64,000 nt of DNA, from NCBI RefSeq assembly GCF_022458865.1, contig NZ_JAJNMU010000036.1:1-64000 (forward strand). Direction: 5' to 3'. Origin of the DNA: Paenibacillus periandrae. Lineage in GTDB: Bacteria; Bacillota; Bacilli; Paenibacillales; NBRC-103111. This document shows positions 28,344 to 38,101 of the stretch, in pieces. Numbering within the stretch: the stretch's first letter is position 1; each line of letters opens with the position of its first letter. A program made the position numbers and the translations under genes. The notes under the pieces were generated by a model that was not told the origin of the DNA, searched no databases, and was given only the letters and a program-made list of their open reading frames with translations.

Positions 28344-29874
28344 ATGAGCTGATCTCAAAAGAAAAAGGGTATCGTTGTAGCCAGCCTCTTGTTGGCGATC
28401 CTCATGGCCTCGATGGATAACACAATCGTGGCCACCGCAATGGGAACGATCATAGGCGAGCTTGGCGGACTCGACAAATTCGTGTGGGTGACCTCCGCCT
28501 ACATGGTCGCGGAAATGGCCGGAATGCCGATTTTCGGCAAGTTGTCTGATATGTACGGTCGTAAACTTTTTTTTATTATCGGAATCATCTTATTCATGCT
28601 TGGATCCGTTCTATGCGGAATAGCGAGTTCTATCGTTCAGCTGAGCATTTTCCGTGCGATTCAGGGAATCGGCGGTGGGGCCATGATTCCGGTTTCGTTC
28701 ACGATCATGTTCGATGCGTTTCCCCCGGAGAAAAGGGGGAGGCTGAGCGGGTTGTTCGGCGCCGTACTCGGCATTTCCAGTATTTTCGGTCCTCTTCTCG
28801 GCTCCTATATCACCGACCATATCCGTTGGGAATGGATTTTCTACATAAATTTGCCACTCGGCTTCATTGCCGTCGCACTGATTGGGTTCTTCTATAAGGA
28901 ATCGCATGAAAATTCCAAGTTGTGAATCGACTGGTTGGGTGCGCTTACGCTTGTCGGTGCTATCGTTTGCCTCATGTTCGCGCTGGAACTGGGCGGCAAA
29001 CAGTATGCGTGGGATTCGGCGCAAATTTTGGGGCTATTCGCGGGATTCGTTTTGCTCGTCATCCTGTTCGTATTTGCGGAAATGCGTGCATCGGAGCCGA
29101 TCATATCGTTCCAGATGTTCAAAGCCCGCCTGTACGCTTCGAGCACGATTTTGGCCATGTTAAGCGGAGCGGCGTTCGTCGCCGCCTCGGTGTACATCCC
29201 GATCTTTATTCAAGGGGTACTCGGCGGAACCGCTAAGAACTCCGGCCTTGTCCTGCTGCCGATGATGCTCGGTACGGTAGTAACTGCCGCGGGGGGCGGC
29301 GCGGTTCTCACCAAGCTTTCCTACCGTACAGTGATGATTCCGACGCTCAGCCTCCTTGTTGTGGGAATCACGCTTTTGACGACAATCACTCCAGAAACTT
29401 CCCATCTGACCATCACTGTTTATATGGTCTTTGTCGGACCAGGCATTGGCGCTTCCTTCTCCGTGCTCACCAACGCGGCACTTCATTCGTTTCCGCTTCA
29501 GCAGCGCGGATCTGTTTACTCTACGCTTAATTTCATCCGCTCTCTCGGGATGACGCTCGGGATTACCCTGTTCGGAATTGTTCAGAGCCAGCCATTCGTT
29601 GACTCGCATATTGACCGCTAGTATGACAGGCGCGGAATCAGCAGTTATGTCCAATGGCATGAGCCTGAGCGATCCGTATTCCTTGCTGAACTCGGTGGAC
29701 CGTGCTAAAATACCGGATTCTACGCTTGTCAAAATCTCGGAGGGGCTATCCCAATCGATTTCCTACACCTTTGTTTGGGCAATCATTCCGGCAGGGCTGG
29801 CGGTCATAGCGGTTCTTTTCATGAGCGAAGAGAAGATGGCTTCTGAAGCGGGGTCTTACGCGGAAACGTCTTGA
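28344..29874 (+). pseudogene. DHA2-type MFS drug transporter, broken
   Basis: A 14-helix EmrB-type transporter with three lesions. The start ATG 28344 is followed by TGA at 28350-28352; a second TGA at 28923-28925 interrupts SKL-stop-IDWLGAL (probably CGA to TGA); a frameshift near 29590-29620 separates the last about 85 codons (SISYTFVWAIIPAGLAV). Otherwise the sequence is well kept, including KLSDMYGRKLFFIIG and QGIGGGAMIPVSFTIM, so inactivation is recent. It lies inside what looks like an ABC-transporter operon. Confidence 0.88.
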
Positions 29875-29904
29875 TTCATGAGGATCGTGAAATTCGCGGT
29901 TTTT

Positions 29905-29951
29905 GGGGCTACGACAACTCAGCATGTGCTGAGTTGTCGTAGCCCCTTTTG
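29905..29951. terminator. Very long perfect hairpin terminator
   Basis: GGGGCTACGACAACTCAGCA (29905-29924) is the exact complement of 29927-29946, separated by only two bases, then CCCCTTTTG. The 20-bp uninterrupted stem is unusually long; it can serve both strands (TTTT on the left, preceded by AAAA when read in reverse). Confidence 0.8.
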
Positions 29952-30192
29952 TTTCCCTGCATAAATTACTGATGAGATTCAAAAGGAGTTTTTAGTTCGT
30001 GGAAAAAAATGCTGAACTTAGAACAATTGCATTTAAACCGCGAGGCCATTTCTGCATTACAGGTCGAAAAAACGATAGTTACGTGTCTCTTTCCGGGTAG
30101 AGGCGATTCCTTGCAAACGCTATAATGGAGAAGAACCGGACGAGGTAAAATACCCCCACCGGATAACAAATAATGTAATGGAAGTGAGCACA

Positions 30193-31110
30193 ATGAATCG
30201 GACACGGTATAAATGGAAGAAAATCATCCCACTTTCCCTTCTGGCACTCCCGGGGGTCTTGTATCTGATCGTGAACAATTATTTGCCGATGTTTGGACTC
30301 GCGATTGCCTTCAAGAACGTCGATTTTGCCAAGGGCATTCTGGGTAGTGATTGGATTGGATTCAAGAACTTTGAATATTTGTTCAAGACGAAGGATGCAT
30401 TTATTATTACCCGCAATACCATTCTTTATAACGGGCTGTTCATATTGATTAATTCTTTTTTGGCCATCGCCATTGCTGTAATGCTGAACGAAATCAAGAG
30501 CAAGTTTGCAGCTAGATTTTACCAAAGCATCATTTTGCTGCCTTACCTCATCTCGATGGTTATCGTCAGCTATCTGGTTTATGCCGTGCTTAGCATCGAT
30601 ACAGGGATGTTTAACAAGTTTCTGCTACCGATGCTTGGCATCTCGGAAATATCCTGGTACACGGAAAGCGAATATTGGCCTTACATCTTGACATTTGTTC
30701 AGTTATGGAAAAATATCGGCTTCATGTGCATTATCTATTTGGCTTCCATCATCGGTATCGATCAGGAATACTACGAAGCGGCAACGCTGGATGGCGCAAC
30801 AAAATGGCATCAAATCCGTTCGATTACCATTCCGTTAATAAGCCCAGTTATTACCATGTTGGTTTTGCTTGCCATTGGGCGCATTTTCTATTCGGATTTC
30901 GGGTTGTTTTATCAGATTCCGATGAATTCGGGCGCTGTGAACGATACGACAAACGTCATCGACACTTATGTGTATCGCGGTCTTTTACAACTCGGTGATA
31001 TCGGCATGGCCTCGGCTGCGGGACTTTACCAATCGCTCGTCGGATTCGTGTTGGTGCTTTTTTCTAATTACATCGTAAGGAGAATTAGTAAAGAGAATGC
31101 CTTATTCTAG
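30193..31110 (+). CDS. Sugar ABC transporter permease (LplB type)
   Basis: A 305-residue inner-membrane permease with six helices. The cytoplasmic ATPase-contact loop EYYEAATLDGATKWHQI is the EAA motif. The ATG at 30193 is chosen over one 15 bases earlier because GGAAGTGAG lies just before it. A perfect -10 TATAAT occurs at 30121-30126 with a poor -35, so it may have its own promoter since the upstream MFS gene and hairpin separate it from the binding protein. It pairs with the permease at 31124. Confidence 0.9.
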   Translation: MNRTRYKWKKIIPLSLLALPGVLYLIVNNYLPMFGLAIAFKNVDFAKGILGSDWIGFKNFEYLFKTKDAFIITRNTILYNGLFILINSFLAIAIAVMLNEIKSKFAARFYQSIILLPYLISMVIVSYLVYAVLSIDTGMFNKFLLPMLGISEISWYTESEYWPYILTFVQLWKNIGFMCIIYLASIIGIDQEYYEAATLDGATKWHQIRSITIPLISPVITMLVLLAIGRIFYSDFGLFYQIPMNSGAVNDTTNVIDTYVYRGLLQLGDIGMASAAGLYQSLVGFVLVLFSNYIVRRISKENALF

Positions 31111-31123
31111 GAGGGAGAACCGC

Positions 31124-32008
31124 ATGAACAATGAAAATCGGGCGTGGCAGTGGGCATCCCATTTGATTTTGATCGTGATTTCGCTAAGCTGCATCATTCC
31201 GTTCGCACTGCTCTTCATGTCGTCGATTTCGGAGGAAACGAGCATTACCAAGTATGGCTACCAATTATTCCCTAAAGCCTACAGCTTTGATGCATACAGC
31301 TACTTATGGAAAAATGCCTCAAGCATCCTGCACGCGTATGGCATCACGATTATGATCACGGTAATCGGAACCGCAGTCGGACTCGCGATGACCGCCATGC
31401 TGGCATATCCTGCATCCCGAAAAGATTATCCGTTTTATAAAGGCCTGGCCTTCTTCGTATTCTTCACATTGCTGTTTAACGGCGGATTAGTCCCCACTTA
31501 CTTGATTTACACTCAGTACCTGGATATGAAAGATACGATTTGGGCACTCATCATCCCGAACCTGCTGATGAACGGCTTTAACGTACTGCTGATGCGGACG
31601 TTCTTCATGACAACGATCCCGGCTCCCGTCATCGAATCTGCGAATATGGACGGTGCCGGTGAGGTTCGTACATTTACGTCCATCGTGCTTCCACTTTCCA
31701 TGCCGATACTGGCTACGGTCGGGCTGATGCAGGCCATCATGTATTGGAACGACTGGTTTAACGGCATGGTGTACATTACCGAACCACAATACTTCAGCCT
31801 CCAAAACGTACTAAATCAAATTTTGTCAAATATCAATTTTCTTTCTACTACCAATATGAGCGCCGCAACTAATGTTACGATGAATTTACCCGGAGCGACC
31901 GTAAGAATGGCCATCGCAGCTATCGGTGTTATTCCGATGTTGCTTGCTTATCCCTTCTTCCAGAAATATTTTATCAAGGGTATTACGATCGGAGCGGTGA
32001 AAGGGTAA
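31124..32008 (+). CDS. Sugar ABC transporter permease (YtcP/LplC type)
   Basis: A 294-residue carbohydrate permease of the MalG class. The EAA-type loop reads APVIESANMDGAGEVRTF, and the C-terminus (FFQKYFIKGITIGAVKG) is characteristic of YtcP/LplC proteins. AGGAGGG precedes the start; the gene begins 13 bp after the first permease, so they are co-translated. Together they form the membrane channel for the lipoprotein at 26584, probably energised by a shared MsmX-like ATPase elsewhere. Confidence 0.9.
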   Translation: MNNENRAWQWASHLILIVISLSCIIPFALLFMSSISEETSITKYGYQLFPKAYSFDAYSYLWKNASSILHAYGITIMITVIGTAVGLAMTAMLAYPASRKDYPFYKGLAFFVFFTLLFNGGLVPTYLIYTQYLDMKDTIWALIIPNLLMNGFNVLLMRTFFMTTIPAPVIESANMDGAGEVRTFTSIVLPLSMPILATVGLMQAIMYWNDWFNGMVYITEPQYFSLQNVLNQILSNINFLSTTNMSAATNVTMNLPGATVRMAIAAIGVIPMLLAYPFFQKYFIKGITIGAVKG

Positions 32009-32609
32009 AAAATTTTGTCGGTATCATATTATTAACGAATGAGGATATTCGTATTTTGCTTAAAAAATATAAATTAAAGTTATGCACCTTCCTTTGGTAA
32101 TAAGGAGGTGTATTCTTATGCAGGGCTTGAAGTCGAATTCTTGATGATATAATGAAAAAGGTTTAAGGTAGAGTATAAATCAAAGTGCTAAAAGAGATGT
32201 GCAACTTATCGGGGAGAATTTCCTTTAAGAGGGCAGTGCACTCGAGTAAATTGAGGGGTTCCTGAACACGCTGAAATTTGCCAAGACCTGCCCGAACCAC
32301 ATCGGTTATTTCAATCATTATTACTGCTTCAAGTATCCAAACGAAGAGTTGGTGGCTCGCTATCGCCAAGCTGCAATCGATTGACCTCAAAGCGATATTT
32401 TCTTATATCACCTGCTGCTGGAAGGACGAGTCACACGAGATCTTCTGTACGTTCTTCGATTCAACTTTAAGTCTTCTGCAAAGATTCACCTCCCGAAGTG
32501 AAATCCTACGGCAGGAACATGACATCGAGTTAGGCTTACTGGCAGCGTTTTTTTGATATAATCATTCATTACGTGAAAAATTGAGAACCAAAGAGGAAGG
32601 AGTTTCTTC
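32009..32609. other. Degraded gap between transporter and isomerase genes
   Basis: No intact gene. CACCTTCCT/AGGAGGTG (32084-32111) can pair as a weak hairpin. A broken frame at about 32263-32384 (FAKTCPNHIGYFNHYYCFKY) and another at 32402-32490 (YHLLLEGRVTRDLLYVLRF) look like coding relics that I cannot assign. Confidence 0.35.
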
Positions 32610-33401
32610 ATGGATTTAGGTATTATTGCGTCTGCTACCGAGGAGAGTTTTCGTCTCTCCCAGCTTCGCGGCCTTGACTTTGTCGAGCTGTTGATGAATG
32701 AAGGCGACGACCCGGACAGTTTATGCCAGCGGATGGATCAGCTTAAGAAATGGAAAGAACAGTATGAGATTAAAGTCGGCTCCATCGGTAGGTGGAAATC
32801 GCTCCGCATCAACCAAGAAGGTCAGTTGATCGAGAAAGAGCTACAAATTTGTTATCAGCTGATCGATGTGGCAAGCGAGCTGGGCTGCCCGAATTTCGTA
32901 TCAGGCTGCAATTATGTGGAGGACATCTCTTATTTTGATAATTGCGCGGCAGCGATCCGCTTCTTCTCGAAGCTGATTGAATATGCGGGGCCGAAAGGTG
33001 TCAAGGTGCTTACCTACAATTGCCGCAAAGTCAACTTCATCCATTCTCCGGAGGTCTGGAAGATCGTTCATGGACATTTGCCGGAGCTCGGGATCAAGTT
33101 CGATCCTTCCCACTGCCGCTACTTCGGAGGAGATTATTTGAAGGAAACGCTGGAATGGGGACACCGTTTTCATCATGTCCATCTCAAAGGTTCTTTGTTG
33201 ATCGAAGGCTGCGCCATAGACGATCCTCCAGCGGGGCTCGACCAAACTGACTGGAAGACATTCCTCGCATTGCTCCGTGCCAAGGGATACACGGGAGGTT
33301 TAAGCATTGAGCCGCATTCGAAGGTTTGGACCGGAGAGCTGGAAGCGAAGGGGATTGAATATACAATCGCGTACATGAAATCACTGCTGATCAAGCAGTA
33401 A
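32610..33401 (+). CDS. Sugar phosphate isomerase/epimerase family (TIM barrel)
   Basis: A 263-residue xylose-isomerase-like barrel (AP_endonuc_2 fold). Metal-site candidates are the Asp and His of IKFDPSHCRYF, His in HHVHLKG and Glu in LSIEPHS. Members isomerise or epimerise keto-sugars, or break down 3-keto-glycosides when paired with Gfo/Idh/MocA enzymes. It is directly followed by such an oxidoreductase (25 bp), suggesting a two-step oxidation-elimination or epimerisation on an imported sugar. AGGAAGGAG precedes the start. Confidence 0.82.
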   Translation: MDLGIIASATEESFRLSQLRGLDFVELLMNEGDDPDSLCQRMDQLKKWKEQYEIKVGSIGRWKSLRINQEGQLIEKELQICYQLIDVASELGCPNFVSGCNYVEDISYFDNCAAAIRFFSKLIEYAGPKGVKVLTYNCRKVNFIHSPEVWKIVHGHLPELGIKFDPSHCRYFGGDYLKETLEWGHRFHHVHLKGSLLIEGCAIDDPPAGLDQTDWKTFLALLRAKGYTGGLSIEPHSKVWTGELEAKGIEYTIAYMKSLLIKQ

Positions 33402-33426
33402 GGCAGAAGGAAAGGAGTAAGTTACG

Positions 33427-34512
33427 ATGAAAAAAAAGCTGAGATACGGATTGATCGGTGCAGGCAGCAATGCAGAGAAGAAGCATTTGACCGGCTATTC
33501 GGCGCTTCCTCATGTCGAACTCGTTGCAGTCTGCGACGTGAATCAGGAGAAAGCGAAGAAAATGGCTGAAAAGTATCAAATTAGCAATTTATACACGAAC
33601 TACACCGTAATGCTCGACCGTGAGCAGCTGGACCTGGTAAGCGTATGTACGCCGAACCTGTTCCATGCCGATATTTCGATTTATGCTTTGAACCGCGGGG
33701 TTCATGTCCACTGCGAGAAGCCGTTGGCCATAAGTGCTGTCGATAGCCAAAAAATTTTGGACGCCAAACGGAAATCAGGCAAAATGCTTATGATAGGTCT
33801 CAACAACCGGATGACCAACGAAGCCGTTTTTATCAAGCAATATATCGATGAAGGCAATCTGGGGGACATTTATCAGGCAAAGGCCGGATGGAGAAGGAGA
33901 AGCGGCATTCCCGGAAGAGGCACATGGTTTACGAACAAGCAGCTGTCCGGCGGCGGGGTCATGGTCGACCTGGGCGTGCACTACCTGGATTTGGTTCTTT
34001 ACTTGATGGGCAATCCTGAGCCATCCTATATTACAGGGAGCACGCGCCGCACCTATGACCATACCAACTTACGGAATCGGAACGGATATGCAGGAAATCC
34101 GAACGGTATCTTCGATGTGGAAGACAGCGCAGTCGGGTATTTGCAGCTCAAGAACGGAGGCGCCGTCAGCTTCGAGTTCAGCTGGGCGTCCAATATTGAG
34201 AAGGACACCACCTTCATCGAATTGATCGGCACAAAGGGTGGTATCAGCCTGGTTGACGGCCGGCTAAAGATATTCTCCGAGCAGCAGGGGACCTGTGTGG
34301 ACATTGTGCCGCAGCTGAGCCCTAATGTGAAGCTGTTGAACGAGTTCGAGCATTTTACTTCGTGCATACTAAGCGGGGAGGAACCGCTCGCGCCGCCGGA
34401 GCACGGTGTTTATATGATGGAAATTATCGATCAATTTTATCGTTCCGCCTCCCTGGGCCAGCCTGTTCTTCTCTCCCGAAGGGAAAGAACTGCAGCAGTT
34501 ATCTACGACTGA
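33427..34512 (+). CDS. Gfo/Idh/MocA-family oxidoreductase
   Basis: A 361-residue NAD(P)-dependent oxidoreductase, Rossmann motif GLIGAGSNAEKKH near the N-terminus, CEKPLAISA catalytic segment, and GGVMVDLGVHYLDL. It is distinct from the 24970 gene (different N-terminus and ligand region). Operon partner of the isomerase at 32610 and followed closely by the two-component genes. A role in oxidising a glycoside at C3, as in DgpA-type enzymes, is possible but not proven. AAAGGAGTAAG precedes the start. Confidence 0.87.
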   Translation: MKKKLRYGLIGAGSNAEKKHLTGYSALPHVELVAVCDVNQEKAKKMAEKYQISNLYTNYTVMLDREQLDLVSVCTPNLFHADISIYALNRGVHVHCEKPLAISAVDSQKILDAKRKSGKMLMIGLNNRMTNEAVFIKQYIDEGNLGDIYQAKAGWRRRSGIPGRGTWFTNKQLSGGGVMVDLGVHYLDLVLYLMGNPEPSYITGSTRRTYDHTNLRNRNGYAGNPNGIFDVEDSAVGYLQLKNGGAVSFEFSWASNIEKDTTFIELIGTKGGISLVDGRLKIFSEQQGTCVDIVPQLSPNVKLLNEFEHFTSCILSGEEPLAPPEHGVYMMEIIDQFYRSASLGQPVLLSRRERTAAVIYD

Positions 34513-34557
34513 ATACAGGCGAGGCTTTGATGGAACCGGAAGGGGATGCGTACTCAG

Positions 34558-36165
34558 ATGCAACTGCTTATTGTGGATGATGAGTTACTGGCTATCGAAG
34601 CGATTCAATATGCCGTCCCTTGGGAACAGTTGGGGATTATTAGCGTATTCACGGCGAACCATATCAAGAAGGCTAAAGAAATCTTTGGGCAACACAAGAT
34701 CGATATCCTGTTATGCGACATCGAAATGCCGAAAGGAAGCGGGCTTGAACTTCTGGAATGGGTTCGTGAGCACGCTTCGAATACCGTTACCATCTTCATG
34801 ACCTGTCATGCCGAATTTCAATATGCCAAGAAAGCCTTCCAACTGGGAGGCTTGGATTATATTTTGAAGCCGATTCCCTATGACGAGCTTACTGCAGCAA
34901 TCCGGAATGGGATTGAGAAAATACGTAAAGACAGCGAATCGCTGGAAAACTATCAGATCCGGCTGCTCTGGAACCGTCATCAACCTATGATCATTGAAAA
35001 TTTTTGGTTGGACGTGATCAGCCAATCTATTCCGGCTAATCCGCAGGCAATCCAGGAGGCAGCGGCCGGCCGGAATATTGCGCTCGCGGAAACGATGGAG
35101 TTTGTACCGATCCTGATTCAAGTGAAGCGTTGGAATAAAGATTTTTCGAAAAGAGACGGCAAGATTATGGAGTATGCACTGCGCAACGCTAGCGAAGAGC
35201 TGCTGCTCAACCAGGACGGCGGGGCTGGCCATCTCATCGCCCTCCATGAAGCTACCTTGCTGGCGATTCAGACCTTTGAACAAGCTTCGCAGCGGGAGAC
35301 GATGCTTCAGAGATGTCAAACGTTGATTGAATCCTGCTGTCAATTCTTTTATTGCGACGTATCCTGTTACATCGGACAGCCGTCAGCCGTCCACGCCATG
35401 GCCGAAACGGTCGAAAGCTTGCTGGCTTACGACCGGAATAATGTCACACGCCTCAGCGGTGCCTTCCTCGTTTCTGAGCAGCAGACGCCGCTGGACAACG
35501 TCAAAGTACCTGACATGACGACTTGGGCAATCATGCTTAAGGAGGACGGCTCCAAAGAGAAGGTGCTGAAAGAAGTAGACCGGTATTTGCACAAACTTTC
35601 CGAATCTAGGGGAGTAGATCTGTGGAACCTTCAAAGGTTTCAGCAGGACATGCTCCAAATGATCTATTATGTGCTAAAATTGAAGGGCATCCATGCCCAC
35701 CGGCTGTTTACCGACCCGGAGTCGCTCTCGTTATCCTCCAATGCCACCAGAAGCCTTGCGGACTTGAGAGCTTGGTCCGAGCATGTCATAGGGAAAGCTG
35801 AAGATTCGATAGTCGGCATGGAAAAATCGGATTCCATCGTGCAAAGAATCAAGAACTATATCGGACATCATCTGGATCATGATCTTACGCGCGACAGCAT
35901 TGCCGATATGATTTGTCTGAATCCCGACTATTTGACGAGAGTATTTAAGAAGGAAACCGGCCAGTCCATTGTTGAATATATTGCGCAGGAACGGGTGAAG
36001 TGTGCCAAAGAGCTACTGGCCAAAACCGAGATGCCGGTCAGTGCCATTGCGTTGTCCGTAGGCTACAACAACTTCTCGCATTTTTCCCAAATGTTCAAGA
36101 AGCATGTGCAGATGAACCCGGGTGAGTACCGGTGCCGCTTTGCCGATAAGGAGCCGATCCGCTAA
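34558..36165 (+). CDS. AraC-type response regulator (YesN type)
   Basis: A 535-residue response regulator. The receiver domain (about 1-120) has the acidic pair Asp7/Asp8 (LLIVDDE), phospho-acceptor Asp54 (LLCDIEMP) and Lys of ILKPIPYDE. A long middle region precedes a C-terminal AraC double helix-turn-helix (about 430-530; LNPDYLTRVFKKETGQS, ALSVGYNNFSHFSQMFKKH). ATG 34558 gives the usual YesN start; an ATG 12 bases earlier overlaps the ribosome site AAGGGG. With the kinase that follows it should switch on the adjacent sugar genes. Confidence 0.88.
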   Translation: MQLLIVDDELLAIEAIQYAVPWEQLGIISVFTANHIKKAKEIFGQHKIDILLCDIEMPKGSGLELLEWVREHASNTVTIFMTCHAEFQYAKKAFQLGGLDYILKPIPYDELTAAIRNGIEKIRKDSESLENYQIRLLWNRHQPMIIENFWLDVISQSIPANPQAIQEAAAGRNIALAETMEFVPILIQVKRWNKDFSKRDGKIMEYALRNASEELLLNQDGGAGHLIALHEATLLAIQTFEQASQRETMLQRCQTLIESCCQFFYCDVSCYIGQPSAVHAMAETVESLLAYDRNNVTRLSGAFLVSEQQTPLDNVKVPDMTTWAIMLKEDGSKEKVLKEVDRYLHKLSESRGVDLWNLQRFQQDMLQMIYYVLKLKGIHAHRLFTDPESLSLSSNATRSLADLRAWSEHVIGKAEDSIVGMEKSDSIVQRIKNYIGHHLDHDLTRDSIADMICLNPDYLTRVFKKETGQSIVEYIAQERVKCAKELLAKTEMPVSAIALSVGYNNFSHFSQMFKKHVQMNPGEYRCRFADKEPIR

Positions 36166-36195
36166 TATCGATAAGAGAGAGAGGACTAACAAGAG

Positions 36196-37926
36196 ATGAC
36201 TGCGAACCTCAAGATGCGATTTTCCTTTAACTCCATTCACTTTAAGCTACCTTTTGTCATTATGGTCATCATACTGCCGTTAGTCCTGCTTCTCATTTAT
36301 TTCAGCCGTTATTCCATTCAAGTCGTACATGACCAGGTGGCTCAGTCCAACAAGAATATGATCAATCTATACATGCAGCAGATCGATACAACCCTGCTCG
36401 AAGTCGAAAAGTATATGTCGACTGTAGCAAGCACTGATTACGATTACATGTATCTGGAATCTATCGACCCAGCGGACTATGACGTGGCTATGATCCGGCT
36501 GTCCAACAAGCTGTCGTTGGATGTTTTATCGTATTCGCAGATTGATTCTCTTTTTATTTATAACGCCCGAAATGACGAGTTGATTTACGGCTTCAATCAG
36601 GGGGGCGATTTCCAGGAGCGTCAGAAAATTCAGGACCACATCCGTTTACTGAAAGCTTCGGTAGGCGTTGGCGCCTTCGGGCTCACGACTCCGGACTGGG
36701 AAGTACACAAGATTCATAACGAATATTATTTGTTTCACATCGTTAAGAACGGAAATATCTATTTCGGGGCCTGGGTGAACGTGAAACGGCTGCTGATTCC
36801 GATGAGCCTGATCCATCTCGGCGAGAGCGGGAAAGCGTTCTTTGTCACAGGAGATGGAACGCCTATGCTCGTTTCCCCTACCGCGGCGGAGCAGCCCGTC
36901 GATTTAGCCAAACTCAATAACGGTTATTATTTATCTGGCGATAAAGAGAAGTTCCTAGTGGTCGGAGGACCGTCGTCTCAGGGCAGTTTCAGCTTGGCGG
37001 CGCTAATTCCGGAAGAAAGCATCCTCGAGAATTTGCCGTTTCTTCGCCGACTCGTCATGCTGATCCTGTACGGATCCCTTATATTGCTGCCGACTGGATT
37101 TGTTTTGCTCCGCAGAACTTTTCTTCTTCCTCTCAACCGGATTCTGGCGGCGATGAGGAAAACCCGGGACGGTCTTATCGAGTATCGCATCAGCAAATTT
37201 CGCACCTCAGACGAATTTCAGAATATCAATGATGCTTTCAACCAGATGATGTCGCAAATTCAGAAGCTGCGGATCGACGTATACGAAGAGCAGCTCAGCA
37301 ATCAGCGGACGGAACTGAAGCTGTTGCAGCTGCAGTTAAATCCTCATTTTTTGATGAATTCGTTAAATATTATTCACGGTTTGGCCTTCATGAAGCGCTT
37401 CGAGCTCATTCAGGAGATGTCGATCAGCCTGGTGCAATATTTTCGCTATATGCTTAGAAGCAATACGACGTTTGTCCCTTTGAAGGACGAACTGCAGCAC
37501 GTACGCAATTATTTAAGAATACAAGAACTTCGGTACCAGGAGCATTTGACGTTTCACACACAGGCGCCTGATGCCTTTATGTCATTTGAGGTGCCGCCGT
37601 TAATCATTCAAACGTTCGTGGAAAATACGGTCAAGCACGCGGTTACGATGGAGGAGCCTATGCATATTACCGTTGAATCTGAGTTTCTTCAGGAACCCGA
37701 GTCTTGCTTGAAAATTACCCTCACCGACACAGGAGCCGGCTTTCCGGAGAAGGTCCTGGACATTCTGAACAAAGGAGAGCAGCTCCAGGACGAAAGCGGC
37801 GAGCATATCGGCATTTGGAACGTACAGCGCAGGTTGAAGCTTTTGTATGGCGGGAAAGCGGGATTGGAGTTTTCGAACCGATCAACGGGGGCATGTGTTG
37901 AAATATGGCTCCCACTGCGGGAGTGA
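36196..37926 (+). CDS. Sensor histidine kinase (YesM type)
   Basis: A 576-residue membrane kinase. Helix 1 is at about 19-38, an extracellular sensor domain spans about 40-280, helix 2 about 285-305, then HAMP, a His_kinase domain with phospho-His384 (QLQLNPHFLMNSLN) and an HATPase_c domain (FVENTVKHAV N box, LTDTGAGFPE G1 box). It phosphorylates the YesN-type regulator encoded 30 bp upstream. Signals for this family are usually extracellular oligosaccharides. Confidence 0.9.
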   Translation: MTANLKMRFSFNSIHFKLPFVIMVIILPLVLLLIYFSRYSIQVVHDQVAQSNKNMINLYMQQIDTTLLEVEKYMSTVASTDYDYMYLESIDPADYDVAMIRLSNKLSLDVLSYSQIDSLFIYNARNDELIYGFNQGGDFQERQKIQDHIRLLKASVGVGAFGLTTPDWEVHKIHNEYYLFHIVKNGNIYFGAWVNVKRLLIPMSLIHLGESGKAFFVTGDGTPMLVSPTAAEQPVDLAKLNNGYYLSGDKEKFLVVGGPSSQGSFSLAALIPEESILENLPFLRRLVMLILYGSLILLPTGFVLLRRTFLLPLNRILAAMRKTRDGLIEYRISKFRTSDEFQNINDAFNQMMSQIQKLRIDVYEEQLSNQRTELKLLQLQLNPHFLMNSLNIIHGLAFMKRFELIQEMSISLVQYFRYMLRSNTTFVPLKDELQHVRNYLRIQELRYQEHLTFHTQAPDAFMSFEVPPLIIQTFVENTVKHAVTMEEPMHITVESEFLQEPESCLKITLTDTGAGFPEKVLDILNKGEQLQDESGEHIGIWNVQRRLKLLYGGKAGLEFSNRSTGACVEIWLPLRE

Positions 37927-38101
37927 TTGGCAAATAGATTGGAGAATGTCCCGTTACGCGAATATGGCGTGCAGGGGCATTTTTTTTGGAAATCGGGAAA
38001 ATAAGGTCGAACTTTCGATAGTCGAAAGTCTGTATATCGGTAGAAAGACCGTTAAAATGTTAGTTATAATAAACTTAAAAGGAGACGGAGGTAAGGGGCA
38101 A

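Noticed and set aside
29905..29946. Long palindrome as a phage or plasmid attachment or resolution site
   Set aside because: No recombinase gene nearby; position between a gene end and a promoter with flanking T runs fits a terminator.
37847..38101. Extended N-terminus of the GH140-like protein
   Set aside because: It overlaps the kinase gene and lacks a ribosome site; the ATG at 38102 has a strong one and gives the normal domain start.
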